A stretch of DNA of 64,000 nt from Enhygromyxa salina (GTDB lineage Bacteria; Myxococcota_A; Polyangia; Nannocystales; Nannocystaceae): the NCBI RefSeq assembly GCF_002994635.1, contig NZ_PVNL01000135.1, forward strand, positions 186,001 to 250,000, given 5' to 3'. A model generated the notes under the pieces. That model saw nothing but the letters and a program-made list of their open reading frames with translations. It was not told where the DNA came from and did not search any database. Every line of letters begins with the position of its first letter. Positions within the stretch are counted from its first letter, which is position 1. Positions 45,428 to 55,009 of this stretch are shown one piece after another. The position numbers and the translations under genes are program-made.

Positions 45428-47737
45428 ATGAGTGAAGTGTCTGATCCGCCGAAAGTCGGCATCATCGGAGCGGGACCCGCGGGGCTGTATGCGGCGATCT
45501 TGCTCAAGAAGGCCCACCCAGCCGCGCAGATCACCGTGGTCGAGAAGAACCCGCGCGGGGTCACCTGGGGTTGGGGGGTCGTGTTCTCGGAAGAGACCAT
45601 GGGCCACTTCGCCGACGCCGACGCCGAGAGCTTCAACGCGATCCGCGACGCGTTCGCCCGGTGGGAGGCGATCGACGTGCACTTCAAGGGCCGCGTGATC
45701 AACTCGGGCGGCCACGACTTCGCGGGGATCCGGCGGGTCAAGCTGCTCGACATCTTGGCGGCGCGCGCCGAGCAGCTCGGCGTCACGATCGAGTACGACA
45801 CCGAGATCGACGACGACATCAGCCGGTTCGACGACTGCGGCCTGGTCGTCGCCGCCGACGGGATCAACTCCAGGATCCGGGCCCGCTACGAGGACACGTT
45901 TCAGACCACGATCGTCCCCGGCACCGCGCGGTTCATCTGGCTGGGCAGCGACAAGCTGTGGGACACCTTCACGTTCCTGGTCCGCGAGAACGAGCACGGG
46001 CTGTTCCAGGTCCACGCCTACCGGTTCGACGTCGACACCAGCACCTTCATCGTCGAGTGTGACGATCAGACCTGGCGCAACGCCGGCCTCCACGAGGCCG
46101 ACGAGGCCCAGAGCATCGCCTACTGTGAGCAGCTGTTCGCCGAGGAGCTCGGCGGCGCCAAGCTGCTCGGCAACCGCTCGCGCTGGCTGTCGTTCCCCAC
46201 GCTCTCGTGCGCGCAGTGGCACCACGGCAACACGGTCTTGATCGGCGACGCGGCTCACACCGCACACTTCTCGATCGGGTCGGGGACCAAGCTGGCGATG
46301 GAAGACGCGATCCACCTGGTCGCGGCGCTGACCGAGCAGCCCAGCCGCGGCGCCCAGGAGTCGTTGATCGTCTACGAGCGGCGCCGACGGCTGGACGTCG
46401 CCAAGCTGCAGCGGGCCGCGTCGGTCAGTCAAAAGTGGTTCGAGGACATCTCGCGCTACAAGCACTTCGAGCCCGAGCAATTCGTCGCCAGCATGATGAC
46501 GCGCTCGAAGCGGGTCACCCACGAGAACCTGCGGATCCGCGACTCGGCCTATGTCGACGGCCTGGATCGGTGGTTCTCGGCCCACGTCGGCGAGCCGGTC
46601 GCGGACACCGAGCCCGCGCCGCCGCCGATGTTCCACAGCTTCACGCTCAAGGACATGACCCTCGACAATCGCGTCGTGGTCAGCCCGATGTGCATGTATT
46701 CAGCCCACGACGGCGTGCCCAACGACTGGCACCTGGTCCACATTGGCAGCCGCGCGACCGGTGGCGCCGGGCTGGTCATGTGCGAGATGACCGACGTGTC
46801 CGCCGAGGCCCGGATCAGCCCCGGGTGTACGGGCTTGTGGACGCAGGCCCAGAGCGACGGGTGGAAGCGCGTGGTCGACTACGTGCACGAGTACAGCCGG
46901 GCCAAGATCGGCATTCAGCTGGCCCACGCGGGCCGCAAGGGGGCGACCGAGATCCTGGCCAAGGGCGGGCGCCCGCTCCCGCCCGAGCGAGCGTGGGAGC
47001 TGGTCGCGCCCTCGCCGATCCCCTGGAACGACAGCTCGCAGACCCCCCGCGAGCTGACCCGGGCCGACCTCGCCGAGATCCGCGGACAGTTCGTGCGCGC
47101 GGCCAAGCACGCGCTCGCGGCCGGGTTCGATCTGATCGAGATCCACGCGGCCCACGGCTACTTGCTGTCCGGGTTCATCTCACCGCTCACCAACGTGCGG
47201 ACCGACGAGTACGGCGGCAAGCTGGCCAACCGCATGCGGTTCCCGCTCGAGGTGTTCGACGCCTGCCGCGAGGTCTGGCCCAGCACCAAGCCGATGTCCG
47301 TGCGGATCTCCGCGACCGACTGGATGCCCGATGGCCTGTCCGAGTCCGACGCCGTCGCGGTCGCCCGCATGTTCCACGAGCACGGCTGCGACCTGATCGA
47401 CGTGTCCGCGGGCCAGACCCACCCCGGCGCCAAGCCGATCTACGGGCGAATGTTTCAGACCCCGTTCTCGGATCGGATCCGCAACGAGCTGCGCACCGTC
47501 GCAACCATGGCGGTCGGCAACATTCAGGGGTGGGATCACATCAACACGATCATCGTCTCGGGTCGCGCGGATCTGTGCGCCCTGGCTCGCCCGCACCTCT
47601 ACGACCCCTACCTGACCTTGCACGCGGCCGCGGAGCAGGGCTGGCATCGCAAGGTGCCATGGGCTGAGCAGTATCGGGCGGGCATGTCGGTCGCGGATCT
47701 GGTCGCGGCGCAGCACGGGCGCGGGCCGGACGAGTGA
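45428..47737 (+). CDS. Bifunctional salicylyl-CoA 5-hydroxylase/oxidoreductase
   Basis: A 769-residue fusion. The N-terminal ~390 residues are a class A flavin monooxygenase: VGIIGAGPAGLYAAILLKKA (FAD GxGxxG), WGWGVVFSEETMGHF, GLVVAADGINSRIR (DG motif), VLIGDAAHTAHFSIGSGTKL (GD motif). The C-terminal ~370 residues are an Old Yellow Enzyme/NADH:flavin oxidoreductase barrel (VVVSPMCMYSAHDGVPNDWH, HAGRKGAT, IEIHAAHGYLLSGFISPLTN). This is the architecture of salicylyl-CoA 5-hydroxylases, which convert salicylyl-CoA to gentisyl-CoA. The ATG at 45428 directly precedes the FAD strand. Its stop overlaps the next gene. No other aromatic degradation gene is nearby. Confidence 0.9.
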   Translation: MSEVSDPPKVGIIGAGPAGLYAAILLKKAHPAAQITVVEKNPRGVTWGWGVVFSEETMGHFADADAESFNAIRDAFARWEAIDVHFKGRVINSGGHDFAGIRRVKLLDILAARAEQLGVTIEYDTEIDDDISRFDDCGLVVAADGINSRIRARYEDTFQTTIVPGTARFIWLGSDKLWDTFTFLVRENEHGLFQVHAYRFDVDTSTFIVECDDQTWRNAGLHEADEAQSIAYCEQLFAEELGGAKLLGNRSRWLSFPTLSCAQWHHGNTVLIGDAAHTAHFSIGSGTKLAMEDAIHLVAALTEQPSRGAQESLIVYERRRRLDVAKLQRAASVSQKWFEDISRYKHFEPEQFVASMMTRSKRVTHENLRIRDSAYVDGLDRWFSAHVGEPVADTEPAPPPMFHSFTLKDMTLDNRVVVSPMCMYSAHDGVPNDWHLVHIGSRATGGAGLVMCEMTDVSAEARISPGCTGLWTQAQSDGWKRVVDYVHEYSRAKIGIQLAHAGRKGATEILAKGGRPLPPERAWELVAPSPIPWNDSSQTPRELTRADLAEIRGQFVRAAKHALAAGFDLIEIHAAHGYLLSGFISPLTNVRTDEYGGKLANRMRFPLEVFDACREVWPSTKPMSVRISATDWMPDGLSESDAVAVARMFHEHGCDLIDVSAGQTHPGAKPIYGRMFQTPFSDRIRNELRTVATMAVGNIQGWDHINTIIVSGRADLCALARPHLYDPYLTLHAAAEQGWHRKVPWAEQYRAGMSVADLVAAQHGRGPDE

Positions 47738-48549
47738 TGCCGCGGGGGATCTCATCGCTGGTGCTCGCGCTCTCGCTGGTGTGCGTGGCTGGCTGTGAGC
47801 GGTCTGGCTCGACCCGTGCGCCCGTGGCCGCGCAGGATCCCACGGATCAGCTGACCGGGGAGCTGCTCGCCACGCTGCGAGCGGGTGATCTGGAGGCCGC
47901 GCTCGGCTTGTGCAATGCCGCGCTCGCTGGTGATCTCGAGCGCCGCGGCGCCAGTGAGCTCGCCGTGATCACGGCGACGCTCGACTGGCTCGGCGCCGTC
48001 GAGTCGCTCGAGCTCGAGTCCGAGCAACCGGTCGCGGGTGGCGTAGATCGGCGGTACCTGGTCCGGTTCGGCCACGGCGAAGTGGGGCTGAGCGTGACCG
48101 CCGTCAACGGCAAGCTCGAGGGCTTCGAGTTTGACCGCGGACAGTGGCAGGTGCTCGTGGACCGTGCAGCCGAGGCCGCCGCTGGCTCGCTGCGGGTCGC
48201 CGAGTTTCGCTACCTCGACGCCAAGGGGCAGCCCGTCGAGGGCGCGCTCGATCCAGCGAAGGTCTCGTACGAGCTGGCGCTCGAGGGCCTCGAGGCGCTG
48301 CTGCGTGAGCACCATGTGATGATTGCGAAGACCGTGCGGGACGCCGCGGGCAACGAGGTGTACCGGCAGACCGAGGATGATGACATTCGGTTTCCGCAGG
48401 CGCAGTCCGGCAGCGGCGGCGGGCGGATCACCGGTCACGTGGCCGTGCCGGGGCCGGGGCACTATCAGCTCGAGCTCAGGATCCGCGACATGGTGGGGGC
48501 CCAGCTGATGACCCACAAAGAGTCGTTTGTGATCGAGCCGCAGCCGTGA
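47737..48549 (+). CDS. Predicted lipoprotein coupled to flavin enzyme gene
   Basis: A 270-residue lipoprotein. ATG 47737 overlaps the preceding stop (TGATG); GTG 47734 is also possible. Signal peptide with lipobox VAGC (Cys about residue 19). Residues 40-150 have a cystatin/NTF2-like look (LLATLRAGDLEAALGLCNAA, LVRFGHGEVGLSVTAVNGKL); the rest is beta-rich (GRITGHVAVPGPGHYQLELR, IRDMVGAQLMTHKESF). No catalytic motif. The overlap suggests co-translation with the salicylyl-CoA hydroxylase-like gene, but a functional link is not apparent. Confidence 0.78.
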   Translation: MPRGISSLVLALSLVCVAGCERSGSTRAPVAAQDPTDQLTGELLATLRAGDLEAALGLCNAALAGDLERRGASELAVITATLDWLGAVESLELESEQPVAGGVDRRYLVRFGHGEVGLSVTAVNGKLEGFEFDRGQWQVLVDRAAEAAAGSLRVAEFRYLDAKGQPVEGALDPAKVSYELALEGLEALLREHHVMIAKTVRDAAGNEVYRQTEDDDIRFPQAQSGSGGGRITGHVAVPGPGHYQLELRIRDMVGAQLMTHKESFVIEPQP

Positions 48550-48587
48550 CTTGATCGCGCAGCGAGGTTCAGCGACCGTAGCTCACC

Positions 48588-49382
48588 GTGTCCCGTGCCC
48601 CCCTCGCCTCGCTCCTCGTGCTCCCGCTCGTGTTCGCGTGCGCGCCCCCGCCTCCGCCGGTCACGCCCGAGCCGATCCCCGAGCCCGTCACCAAGATCCC
48701 CGCCGAGGCCAGCCCCGGTCTGCAGCCGGCCAGCGAGTCGGCGCCCGGGATTGCGACGATCCTCGAGGAGCGCGCGCTCCTGCTCGAAGCGTTCGGTGTC
48801 CCGGCCCTCGAAGATCTGACGATCGCACCCGACAACTACGAAGTCCGGGTGTTTTACCGCCGACCCGAGCGCCGGCTCGCGCTGCGCCTGTGGACCGAAG
48901 CTGGCGCGCTGCGTGGCGCCGCGTGGGTGTGGTGGACGGCGGCCCCGGAGTCCGACAACTCGCACTATGTCCACATGGAGATCGACGACTGGGTCGACTG
49001 CCCCGAGGCCGTGCGCGCGGGCGAGAGCGACGTCGAGGGCTGCCGCGTCCACTTCCCCGCCGGCCACACCTGGGACACCGCGCTCGCCAATTTCGAAGCC
49101 CACGAGCTGTGGACCCTGCGCGGTGTGTCCGAGCTCGGCAGCGATCCCAGCGATCCCGATTTTTACGAAGTCTTGCTCGTCGAGCTGCGCGACTCGGCCC
49201 GGCTGCGACGCTACTACCACCGCGACTGCGAAGAGCAAGGCTCGCGCGAGGCCGACGTCGCGCTGGCCCTGACCCAAGCGCTGTGGGACGTGTTCGCCCC
49301 CGCCGAGTGGGACTACGAGCGCGATTGGTCGTACGGCGAGGACGGCGAGCTGATCAAGGCGCGCCGTCCCCTGCCAGACTGA
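48588..49382 (+). CDS. Predicted lipoprotein, function unknown
   Basis: A 264-residue lipoprotein from GTG 48588. Signal peptide with lipobox VFAC (Cys about residue 18), then a Pro-rich linker (PPPPPVTPEPIPEPV). The mature part (about residues 60-260) is acidic, Trp-rich, with WWTAAPESDNSHYVHMEIDD and repeated E-L-x-x-L strands. No recognised domain. It lies 38 bases after the previous lipoprotein gene and is probably in the same transcript. Confidence 0.75.
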   Translation: MSRAPLASLLVLPLVFACAPPPPPVTPEPIPEPVTKIPAEASPGLQPASESAPGIATILEERALLLEAFGVPALEDLTIAPDNYEVRVFYRRPERRLALRLWTEAGALRGAAWVWWTAAPESDNSHYVHMEIDDWVDCPEAVRAGESDVEGCRVHFPAGHTWDTALANFEAHELWTLRGVSELGSDPSDPDFYEVLLVELRDSARLRRYYHRDCEEQGSREADVALALTQALWDVFAPAEWDYERDWSYGEDGELIKARRPLPD

Positions 49383-49392
49383 CTCGTCGAGC

Positions 49393-50520
49393 TCAGCCTT
49401 CGGGCTGGAACTCCTGACACGCCAGGTCGATGTTGTCTGCGAGCGCGGTCTGAACGGCGTCGGGCACCGCGGTTGGCCCGTCGCAGATATCCGCCGTGAA
49501 GCCGTTCATGCCGGCCTGCAGATCCGCGAATTCGTAGAGTCGCTCGGCGTGGTACGCCTCGACGGGCGCCCCGCAGCTCTGCGGTTGCTGACAGAAGTTC
49601 ACACCTGCGTTGGCCGCGGGGTTCCCCGCGATCACGATCGCCGCAACCCCGGCTGAGTCGCCGCCCTTGAGCGCAACGAGCGTGTCATACAGCACCGGTA
49701 CCGGCTGGCCGGCCACGTTGCAGCCGACCCCACAGATGTTGCCGCCCATTTGATCGTACCAGCCGTAGTCGTCGACGTCGCTCATGAGTACCACCACCAG
49801 CAGCGCGTCGTCGCGCGAGAACCCGCTGTTGTCGTTGCCCAGCAAGTCGACGGCTGTCGTCAGCACGTGCTCGCACCCGACCGCCGCGCCCCCGCTGTTT
49901 CCGACCTTGGTCGCCGCGGCCTGAAAGTGCACGGAGATCTGCGCGGGCGTATACGTGTCGCTGTCGAACCAGGGGTTGGGATCCGCCCAATTGTTGGGGA
50001 CCACCCAGCCGTTGTTGTTGTCGCCGGTCACGCCAATGCGATAGTCGATGCCGCCGCAGTTGAGGCCTTCGAGGGTGTTGACGATCGACAAGAACGCTTG
50101 GCCATCCTTGAGCGCGTTGATCTCCTCGAGCATCGACAGCGAGCCGTCCATTGCAACCAGCATGTCGACCTTCTTGCAGCCGGTATCGACGCACGGACCG
50201 CCGGTCTCGCTATCGAGCGTGTCGAGCTTGGTCCCGTCGCCGTCGCCGTCGCCGCTCGGGTCACCGTCGCCAGTTGGGTCGCCGTCGCCGGGGTCGGTGG
50301 TGTTGCTGCTGCTGGTCTCGTCGTTGCCGCTCTGGTCATCGGGGTTGGGCCCCGCGTTGACACACAGCCCGCTGAGACAGGTCAGGCCCGGGTCGCAGGC
50401 GCCCCCGCCCGTGCACTCGCAGCCCTCGGCCCCGATCACGCAGGCGTCCTTGCAGCCCTCGAGGGTCAGGCCAACCAACAACGCAGACAATCCGGCGAAA
50501 CCCAGGGCAAGCTTGCGCAT
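49393..50520 (-). CDS. VWA-like lipoprotein with Cys-rich motif
   Basis: A 375-residue lipoprotein. Lipobox LEGC (Cys about residue 23), Cys module CVIGAEGCECTGGGACDPGL (about 27-46), Ser/Asn and GDGDGD linkers to about 105, then a von Willebrand A-like domain: VDMLVAMDGSLSMLEEI (MIDAS DxSxS), VDLLGNDNSGFSRDDALLVV and LMSDVDDYGW (second Asp). Metal-dependent adhesion at the cell surface is expected. Cys pairs (CCxx, CQQPQSC) give disulfides. Converges with the previous lipoprotein gene. Confidence 0.85.
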   Translation of the reverse strand: MRKLALGFAGLSALLVGLTLEGCKDACVIGAEGCECTGGGACDPGLTCLSGLCVNAGPNPDDQSGNDETSSSNTTDPGDGDPTGDGDPSGDGDGDGTKLDTLDSETGGPCVDTGCKKVDMLVAMDGSLSMLEEINALKDGQAFLSIVNTLEGLNCGGIDYRIGVTGDNNNGWVVPNNWADPNPWFDSDTYTPAQISVHFQAAATKVGNSGGAAVGCEHVLTTAVDLLGNDNSGFSRDDALLVVVLMSDVDDYGWYDQMGGNICGVGCNVAGQPVPVLYDTLVALKGGDSAGVAAIVIAGNPAANAGVNFCQQPQSCGAPVEAYHAERLYEFADLQAGMNGFTADICDGPTAVPDAVQTALADNIDLACQEFQPEG

Positions 50521-50577
50521 GCGCCCAGCATACCAACATCGTGGCCGGGTTCGGGCGTGGAAAAACGGCTGGGCTGG

Positions 50578-51909
50578 CTAAGTACCGGCCCGCGCCCGGT
50601 AGCGCTGCCCGATCGTGTGCCACACCAGACCGACGGCGATCAGGCCCAGCCCGGTCGCCCAGATCATTGGTTCAACCCAAAACGCGAGGCCAAGGCATGA
50701 GATCAGGCCCAGACCGGGGATCCACCGGGTATGGCCGCGCGCGTCCGCGGGCAGCCGCAGCGCGGCGAGGTTGGTGAGCGCGTAGTAGACCAGCACGCTG
50801 AAGGCGCTGAATGACCAGGCCAGCTTCACGCTGCCGACCAGGGTGATCGCTGCAATGAGCACACCCGTGCCGATCACCGCCCGCCGGGGAGAGCTGTGCG
50901 GCGCGGACACGACCGCGAGGCCGCTCGGCATGTCGCCACGTCGCGCCATTGCGAGCACCACGCGCGACAGCCCAAGCAGCAAGTTGAGCAGCACCCCCAA
51001 CATCGCGGTCACGCCACCGAGCGCGATGAGCCACGCCACGCTGGTCCGCCCAAACCCTCGCGCCGCGAGCTCGAGCGGGGCGGCGGCGGCCTGGGTCGCG
51101 TCCGCGAGCGGGCCCGCGCCCAAGCTGCCGACCGCGACAAAGCTGACCGCGACGTACAACGCCATGCTCACGATCAGGGTCACCACGATCGCCCGCGGAA
51201 TGCTCCGCGATGGCTCGCGGATCTCCTCTCCCAGCGTCGCAATCCGGCCGTAGCCCGTGTACGCGACGAACATCAAGGCCGTGGCGTGCAGCAAGCTCGA
51301 CGGCTCGAGCGAGTCGCCGTCCCACGCGGTGAACTGCCCGCTGAACCCGGACACGGCGCTGGGCAGGCCGGCGATCACGAACACGATCAGCGAGCCGAGC
51401 GTCACGAGCACGATGATCGTGTTCGCCCGGTTCGATCGTTGGATTCCGCCGGCCACGATCGCGGTCAAGCCAACCACCACGCCAACCGCCAGCGCGACGC
51501 GGGCTCGGTCATCGGTGATCCCGAAATTGATCAGCGCATAGCCAGCGAAGCCCAGCGCCGCCGTGGCCGCAGACGCCGACTTGGCGCACAGGAACATCCA
51601 CCCGGCGCTAAACCCCAACGTCGGGTTCAGGTAGCGATAGCCGTATTCGTAGGTGCCGCCGCTGACCGGGTGACTCGCGGCGAGCCGGGCGCTCGACAGA
51701 CCGTTGAACAGCGCGACCACGGCGGCGAGCGCGACCGCGAGCACCACCCACGGCCCAACAATGCCTGCGGCGATGCCAATGCTGACAAAGATCCCCGTGC
51801 CCAGGATCGAGCCCAGCCCCATCAACACGGCGCCGGGAACACCGACGACCCGCGCGAGCGCGGCTTGGGGCGCAGCGGTTGGTTCGGTCTCGGGCGTCGA
51901 GGCGCTCAT
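50578..51909 (-). CDS. APC-family amino acid permease
   Basis: A 443-residue inner-membrane transporter with about 12 helices. Family signs: GVPGAVLMGLGSILGTGIFV (TM1 unwound G-S-I-L-G-T-G substrate loop), PVSGGTYEYGYRYLNPTLGF (TM2-TM3), FVAYTGYGRIATLGEEIREP (TM6 to the conserved E-E-I-x-x-P) and SRVVLAMARRGDMPSGL (TM8 loop). This is the APC superfamily LAT/CAT-like amino acid:cation or exchanger type; substrate unknown. The ATG at 51909 starts a short polar N-tail before TM1; the upstream open frame is rejected. Confidence 0.9.
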   Translation of the reverse strand: MSASTPETEPTAAPQAALARVVGVPGAVLMGLGSILGTGIFVSIGIAAGIVGPWVVLAVALAAVVALFNGLSSARLAASHPVSGGTYEYGYRYLNPTLGFSAGWMFLCAKSASAATAALGFAGYALINFGITDDRARVALAVGVVVGLTAIVAGGIQRSNRANTIIVLVTLGSLIVFVIAGLPSAVSGFSGQFTAWDGDSLEPSSLLHATALMFVAYTGYGRIATLGEEIREPSRSIPRAIVVTLIVSMALYVAVSFVAVGSLGAGPLADATQAAAAPLELAARGFGRTSVAWLIALGGVTAMLGVLLNLLLGLSRVVLAMARRGDMPSGLAVVSAPHSSPRRAVIGTGVLIAAITLVGSVKLAWSFSAFSVLVYYALTNLAALRLPADARGHTRWIPGLGLISCLGLAFWVEPMIWATGLGLIAVGLVWHTIGQRYRARAGT

Positions 51910-52049
51910 GGCACAAAGCCTGGTCCCAGGCTCGCGGCAGGATGAGAGCACGCCGCCAGCGAGCCGGCCAGCGCGCGGCGACTGTACTCGACTCGTCAGA
52001 CTGATAGGCTTCAGCTCCTCACGAGTTGGTCCGTGCCCGACCGTTCGCC

Positions 52050-52622
52050 ATGAGCTCACCCCGCCTCAGCAACCTCAAGATCCGCGTCGACCACCTGCTG
52101 ATCGCGGTCGGCGGCGTGGTCGCGCTGGTCGCCGCGCTGTTGACCTGGCGGGCGCTGCGGCCCGACCCCGCCCAGGCCGAGCTCGAGCAGGGCCTCGAGC
52201 GGATGGCCAACAAAGATCGCTCCGGCCAGACTGCCCGAGCCCGCCCGCCTCGCTTCGTGCGTCCGTTGCACAGCAGCGGCCGGGACTACGACGACGGCCG
52301 GCAGGTCGCGATCCCGCAGCCGCCGCCCGAGGGCGACCCCGGTGATCTGGACGCCGACCAGGCGATCGCCAGCTTCAAAGAGGTGCTCCACGAGCTCGAG
52401 GCCGCGGTCGAGAACGATCGCAAGCTCAGCCCGCGCGAGGAGGCTGAGCTCTACAACCGCGCGACCGGCTCGTTCACCGCGCTCTCGGCCTGGGCCGACG
52501 CGGGGGATCCCACCGAGCGCGCGCTCATGAACGACGCCTACGCCCAGATGAAGTCGCTGATGCGCGAGCTGGATCTGCAGCCGCCGGACGTCGATCCCGA
52601 CGCCAACCCGCTGCGGCGGTGA
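52050..52622 (+). CDS. Membrane-anchored hypothetical protein
   Basis: A 190-residue protein with one N-terminal transmembrane segment (LIAVGGVVALVAALLTWRAL, about residues 17-36) and a soluble remainder. The middle is Arg/Pro-rich; the C-terminal part is helical and acidic (ASFKEVLHELEAAVENDRKL, EEAELYNRATGSFTAL). No recognised domain. A periplasmic orientation would follow from the short N-tail but cannot be proven. ATG 52050 is used; a GTG/ATG eight codons upstream is possible. It is divergent from the permease. Confidence 0.65.
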   Translation: MSSPRLSNLKIRVDHLLIAVGGVVALVAALLTWRALRPDPAQAELEQGLERMANKDRSGQTARARPPRFVRPLHSSGRDYDDGRQVAIPQPPPEGDPGDLDADQAIASFKEVLHELEAAVENDRKLSPREEAELYNRATGSFTALSAWADAGDPTERALMNDAYAQMKSLMRELDLQPPDVDPDANPLRR

Positions 52623-52667
52623 GCCGCGCCGACGGCTGGCGAACGGTCGCCTGCTCGCGGACCCGCG

Positions 52668-53450
52668 CTAGGAAAATTTCGCCGTGACCGGGACGTGGTC
52701 CGAGGGCGTGTCCCACTCGCGCGGCTCCCAGTCATGCACGACCTCGGCGCACCGCTCGTACATGGGCGCGCTCGCGTACACATAGTCGATCCGCAGCCCG
52801 TGCTTCTTCTCCCAGCACCCGTCGCGGTAGTCGAACCAGGTGAAGCGCCCGGCGGCCTGGTCGTGCTTGCGAAAGCAGTCGCGCAGCCCGAGCTGCTCGA
52901 AGCCATCGAGCGCCGCGTGCTCTTCGGGCGTGAAGTGAGTGCAGCCCGCCATCGCCTCGACCGACCACACGTCGCGCTCGTCTCGGGCGACGTTGAAGTC
53001 ACCGCACAGGATCACGGAGTCGCCCGCGCTAAACCGGGTCGCCAGCTCGACCCGCAGCCGCTCGAGCCACTCGAGCTTGTAGGTGAAGGCGTCGGTCCCG
53101 AGCGCGGTCCCGTTGGGCACATACAGATTGTAAATACGCACGCCCGCAAACGTGCAGGCCAGGATCCGTCGGTGTTTGTCGGGCTTGCCCTCGGCGAACC
53201 CGAGCTGGACGTCCTCGGGCTTGGCGCGCTTGGTCAAGGTGGCGACCCCGGCGTAGCCCTTCGTACCGTTGAGCGCGACCTGGTAACCCAGCTCCATGAA
53301 CGGGACGCGCGGAAACAGCTGGTCCTCGACCTTTGTCTCTTGCAGGCACGCCACGTCCGGCTGGTGCTCGTCGAGGTAGGTCAGCACGTTGTCCAGCCGG
53401 GCTCGAATCGAGTTGACGTTCCAGGTCATGAGGGAGAAGGGCGCGGACAT
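52668..53450 (-). CDS. xthA: Exodeoxyribonuclease III
   Basis: A 260-residue AP endonuclease/3'-5' exonuclease of the Xth family. Motifs: FSLMTWNVNSIRARL (N-terminal Asn), CLQETKVEDQLFP (metal-binding Glu), YNLYVPNGTALGTDAF, ILCGDFNVARDERDVW (catalytic Asp and Asn), RIDYVYASAPM, and PSDHVPVTAKFS (catalytic DH pair at the end). Length is standard for ExoIII (about 260-268). ATG 53450 is at the canonical N-terminus. It repairs abasic sites and 3' blocked ends in base excision repair. Divergent from the thiolase gene. Confidence 0.95.
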   Translation of the reverse strand: MSAPFSLMTWNVNSIRARLDNVLTYLDEHQPDVACLQETKVEDQLFPRVPFMELGYQVALNGTKGYAGVATLTKRAKPEDVQLGFAEGKPDKHRRILACTFAGVRIYNLYVPNGTALGTDAFTYKLEWLERLRVELATRFSAGDSVILCGDFNVARDERDVWSVEAMAGCTHFTPEEHAALDGFEQLGLRDCFRKHDQAAGRFTWFDYRDGCWEKKHGLRIDYVYASAPMYERCAEVVHDWEPREWDTPSDHVPVTAKFS

Positions 53451-53574
53451 GTGGGGGAAGAGTACCCCCCGTGAGTTCGCGACGCGCGCGTTCTGACGAC
53501 GCGAGGTCCGCCCCGTGAGGGTCCGCAAACAGTCGAGAACGCGGCGCCCATGGAGCCCGTGGTACGCACGAGCA

Positions 53575-54798
53575 ATGGCCGAAGCTCTGGATGCCGCCCG
53601 CACGCCCGTGATCGTCGACGCCCTGCGAACGCCAATGGGCCGGCTCCGCGGCGTGCTCGCGTCGATGCGCGCCGACGACCTCGCGGCCCACGTGATCCAG
53701 GCGCTCAAGGAGCGCTACCCCGCGGCGCTCGAAGATCTCGAGGACGTGTACTTCGGCGCGGCCAACCAAGCCGGCGAGGACAACCGCAACGTCGGGCGCA
53801 TGGCCGCGCTGCTCGCTGGGCTGCCCGAAGAGGTGCCGGGCATGACGGTCAACCGGCTGTGTGGCTCGGGCATGGAGGCGATCATTCAGGCCGCCAAGTC
53901 CGTCATGGTTGGCGAGGGCGAGGTCTACATCGCGGGTGGCGTCGAGAGCATGACCCGCTCGCCCTACGTGATGCCCAAGGGCGATCAACCGTTCGACAAC
54001 AAGCCGCAGATCTTCGACACCGCGCTGGGCTGGCGGATGATCAACCCCAAGATGGACGCGCTGTACCCGATCGAGTCGCTCGGTGGCACCGCCGAGAACG
54101 TGGCCACGCGCCATGACATCAGTCGCGAAGATCAAGACGCCTGGGCGCTGCGCAGCCACGAGCTCGCGGCCGGGGCCCAAGACGACGGCTGGTTTGACGA
54201 CGAGACCATCTCCGTCACCGTCTCGCAGGGGCGCAAGAAAGATCCGCTGCGCGTGACCCTCGACGAGTCGGTCCGCCGCGACACCTCGCTGGCCAAGCTG
54301 GCCAAGCTGCCCGCCGCGTTCCGCAAGGGTGGCAGCGTCACGGCCGGCAACTCGTCGCCGCTCAGCGACGGGGCCGCGGCCTTGCTGATCACGTCCCAAG
54401 CCCGGGCCGAGGCGCTGGGGCTCAAGCCGATCGCCCGGATCGTCAGCTGGGGTCACGCGGGCGTGCACCCCAACGTGATGGGCATCGGGCCGATCCCCGC
54501 CAGCCGCAAGGCGCTGCAGCGCGCAGGCCTGAAGGTCGACGCGCTCGACTCGATCGAGCTCAACGAGGCGTTCGCCAGCCAGACCCTGGCCTGCATCCGC
54601 GCGCTCAAGCTCGACCCCGAGAAGGTCAACCCCTCCGGCGGCGCGATCGCCCTGGGTCACCCGCTCGGCTGCTCGGGCGCCCGCATCACCACGACCTTGA
54701 TCCACAACCTGCGCAGGACCGGCGGCGACTGGGGTCTGGCGAGCATGTGCATCGGCGTGGGCCAGGGCATCGCGATTGTGCTCCAGCGCACAGGCTGA
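53575..54798 (+). CDS. Acetyl-CoA C-acyltransferase (thiolase)
   Basis: A 407-residue thiolase II-type enzyme. Active-site Cys 96 in MTVNRLCGSGMEAI, substrate loop AGGVESMTRSPYVMP, NEAFA near residue 325, catalytic His in GGAIALGHPLGCSGAR, and the second Cys in MCIGVGQG (the usual CxGGGxG has one Gly replaced by Val). Size and motifs suit beta-ketoadipyl/3-ketoacyl-CoA thiolases of fatty-acid or aromatic breakdown. ATG 53575; a GTG at 53515 would add 20 unconserved residues. Followed by an intrinsic terminator. Confidence 0.93.
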   Translation: MAEALDAARTPVIVDALRTPMGRLRGVLASMRADDLAAHVIQALKERYPAALEDLEDVYFGAANQAGEDNRNVGRMAALLAGLPEEVPGMTVNRLCGSGMEAIIQAAKSVMVGEGEVYIAGGVESMTRSPYVMPKGDQPFDNKPQIFDTALGWRMINPKMDALYPIESLGGTAENVATRHDISREDQDAWALRSHELAAGAQDDGWFDDETISVTVSQGRKKDPLRVTLDESVRRDTSLAKLAKLPAAFRKGGSVTAGNSSPLSDGAAALLITSQARAEALGLKPIARIVSWGHAGVHPNVMGIGPIPASRKALQRAGLKVDALDSIELNEAFASQTLACIRALKLDPEKVNPSGGAIALGHPLGCSGARITTTLIHNLRRTGGDWGLASMCIGVGQGIAIVLQRTG

Positions 54799-54935
54799 GC
54801 GACTCGCGTCAGGCCGGCGTCGACGTCGTCGCGGTCCGGTCTGGTGACGGCAGCACTCGATGCGCCCTGCCAGCGAGCGGATCTGCGACCGTTGCCGCAC
54901 GAACCGGCCGCTGACAATTCCCCGCAAATCCCGCT

Positions 54936-54958
54936 GCGCACGCTCGTGCGCGGTTTTT
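54936..54958 (+). terminator. Intrinsic terminator after thiolase gene
   Basis: GCGCAC-GCTC-GTGCGC hairpin followed by GG and a five-T run (54954-54958) on the plus strand: a textbook rho-independent terminator. Confidence 0.75.
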
Positions 54959-55009
54959 GAGCCGCTTCGCGTTTGACGATCGAAGCGACACGAATCTAGC
55001 CTGCCCGCC

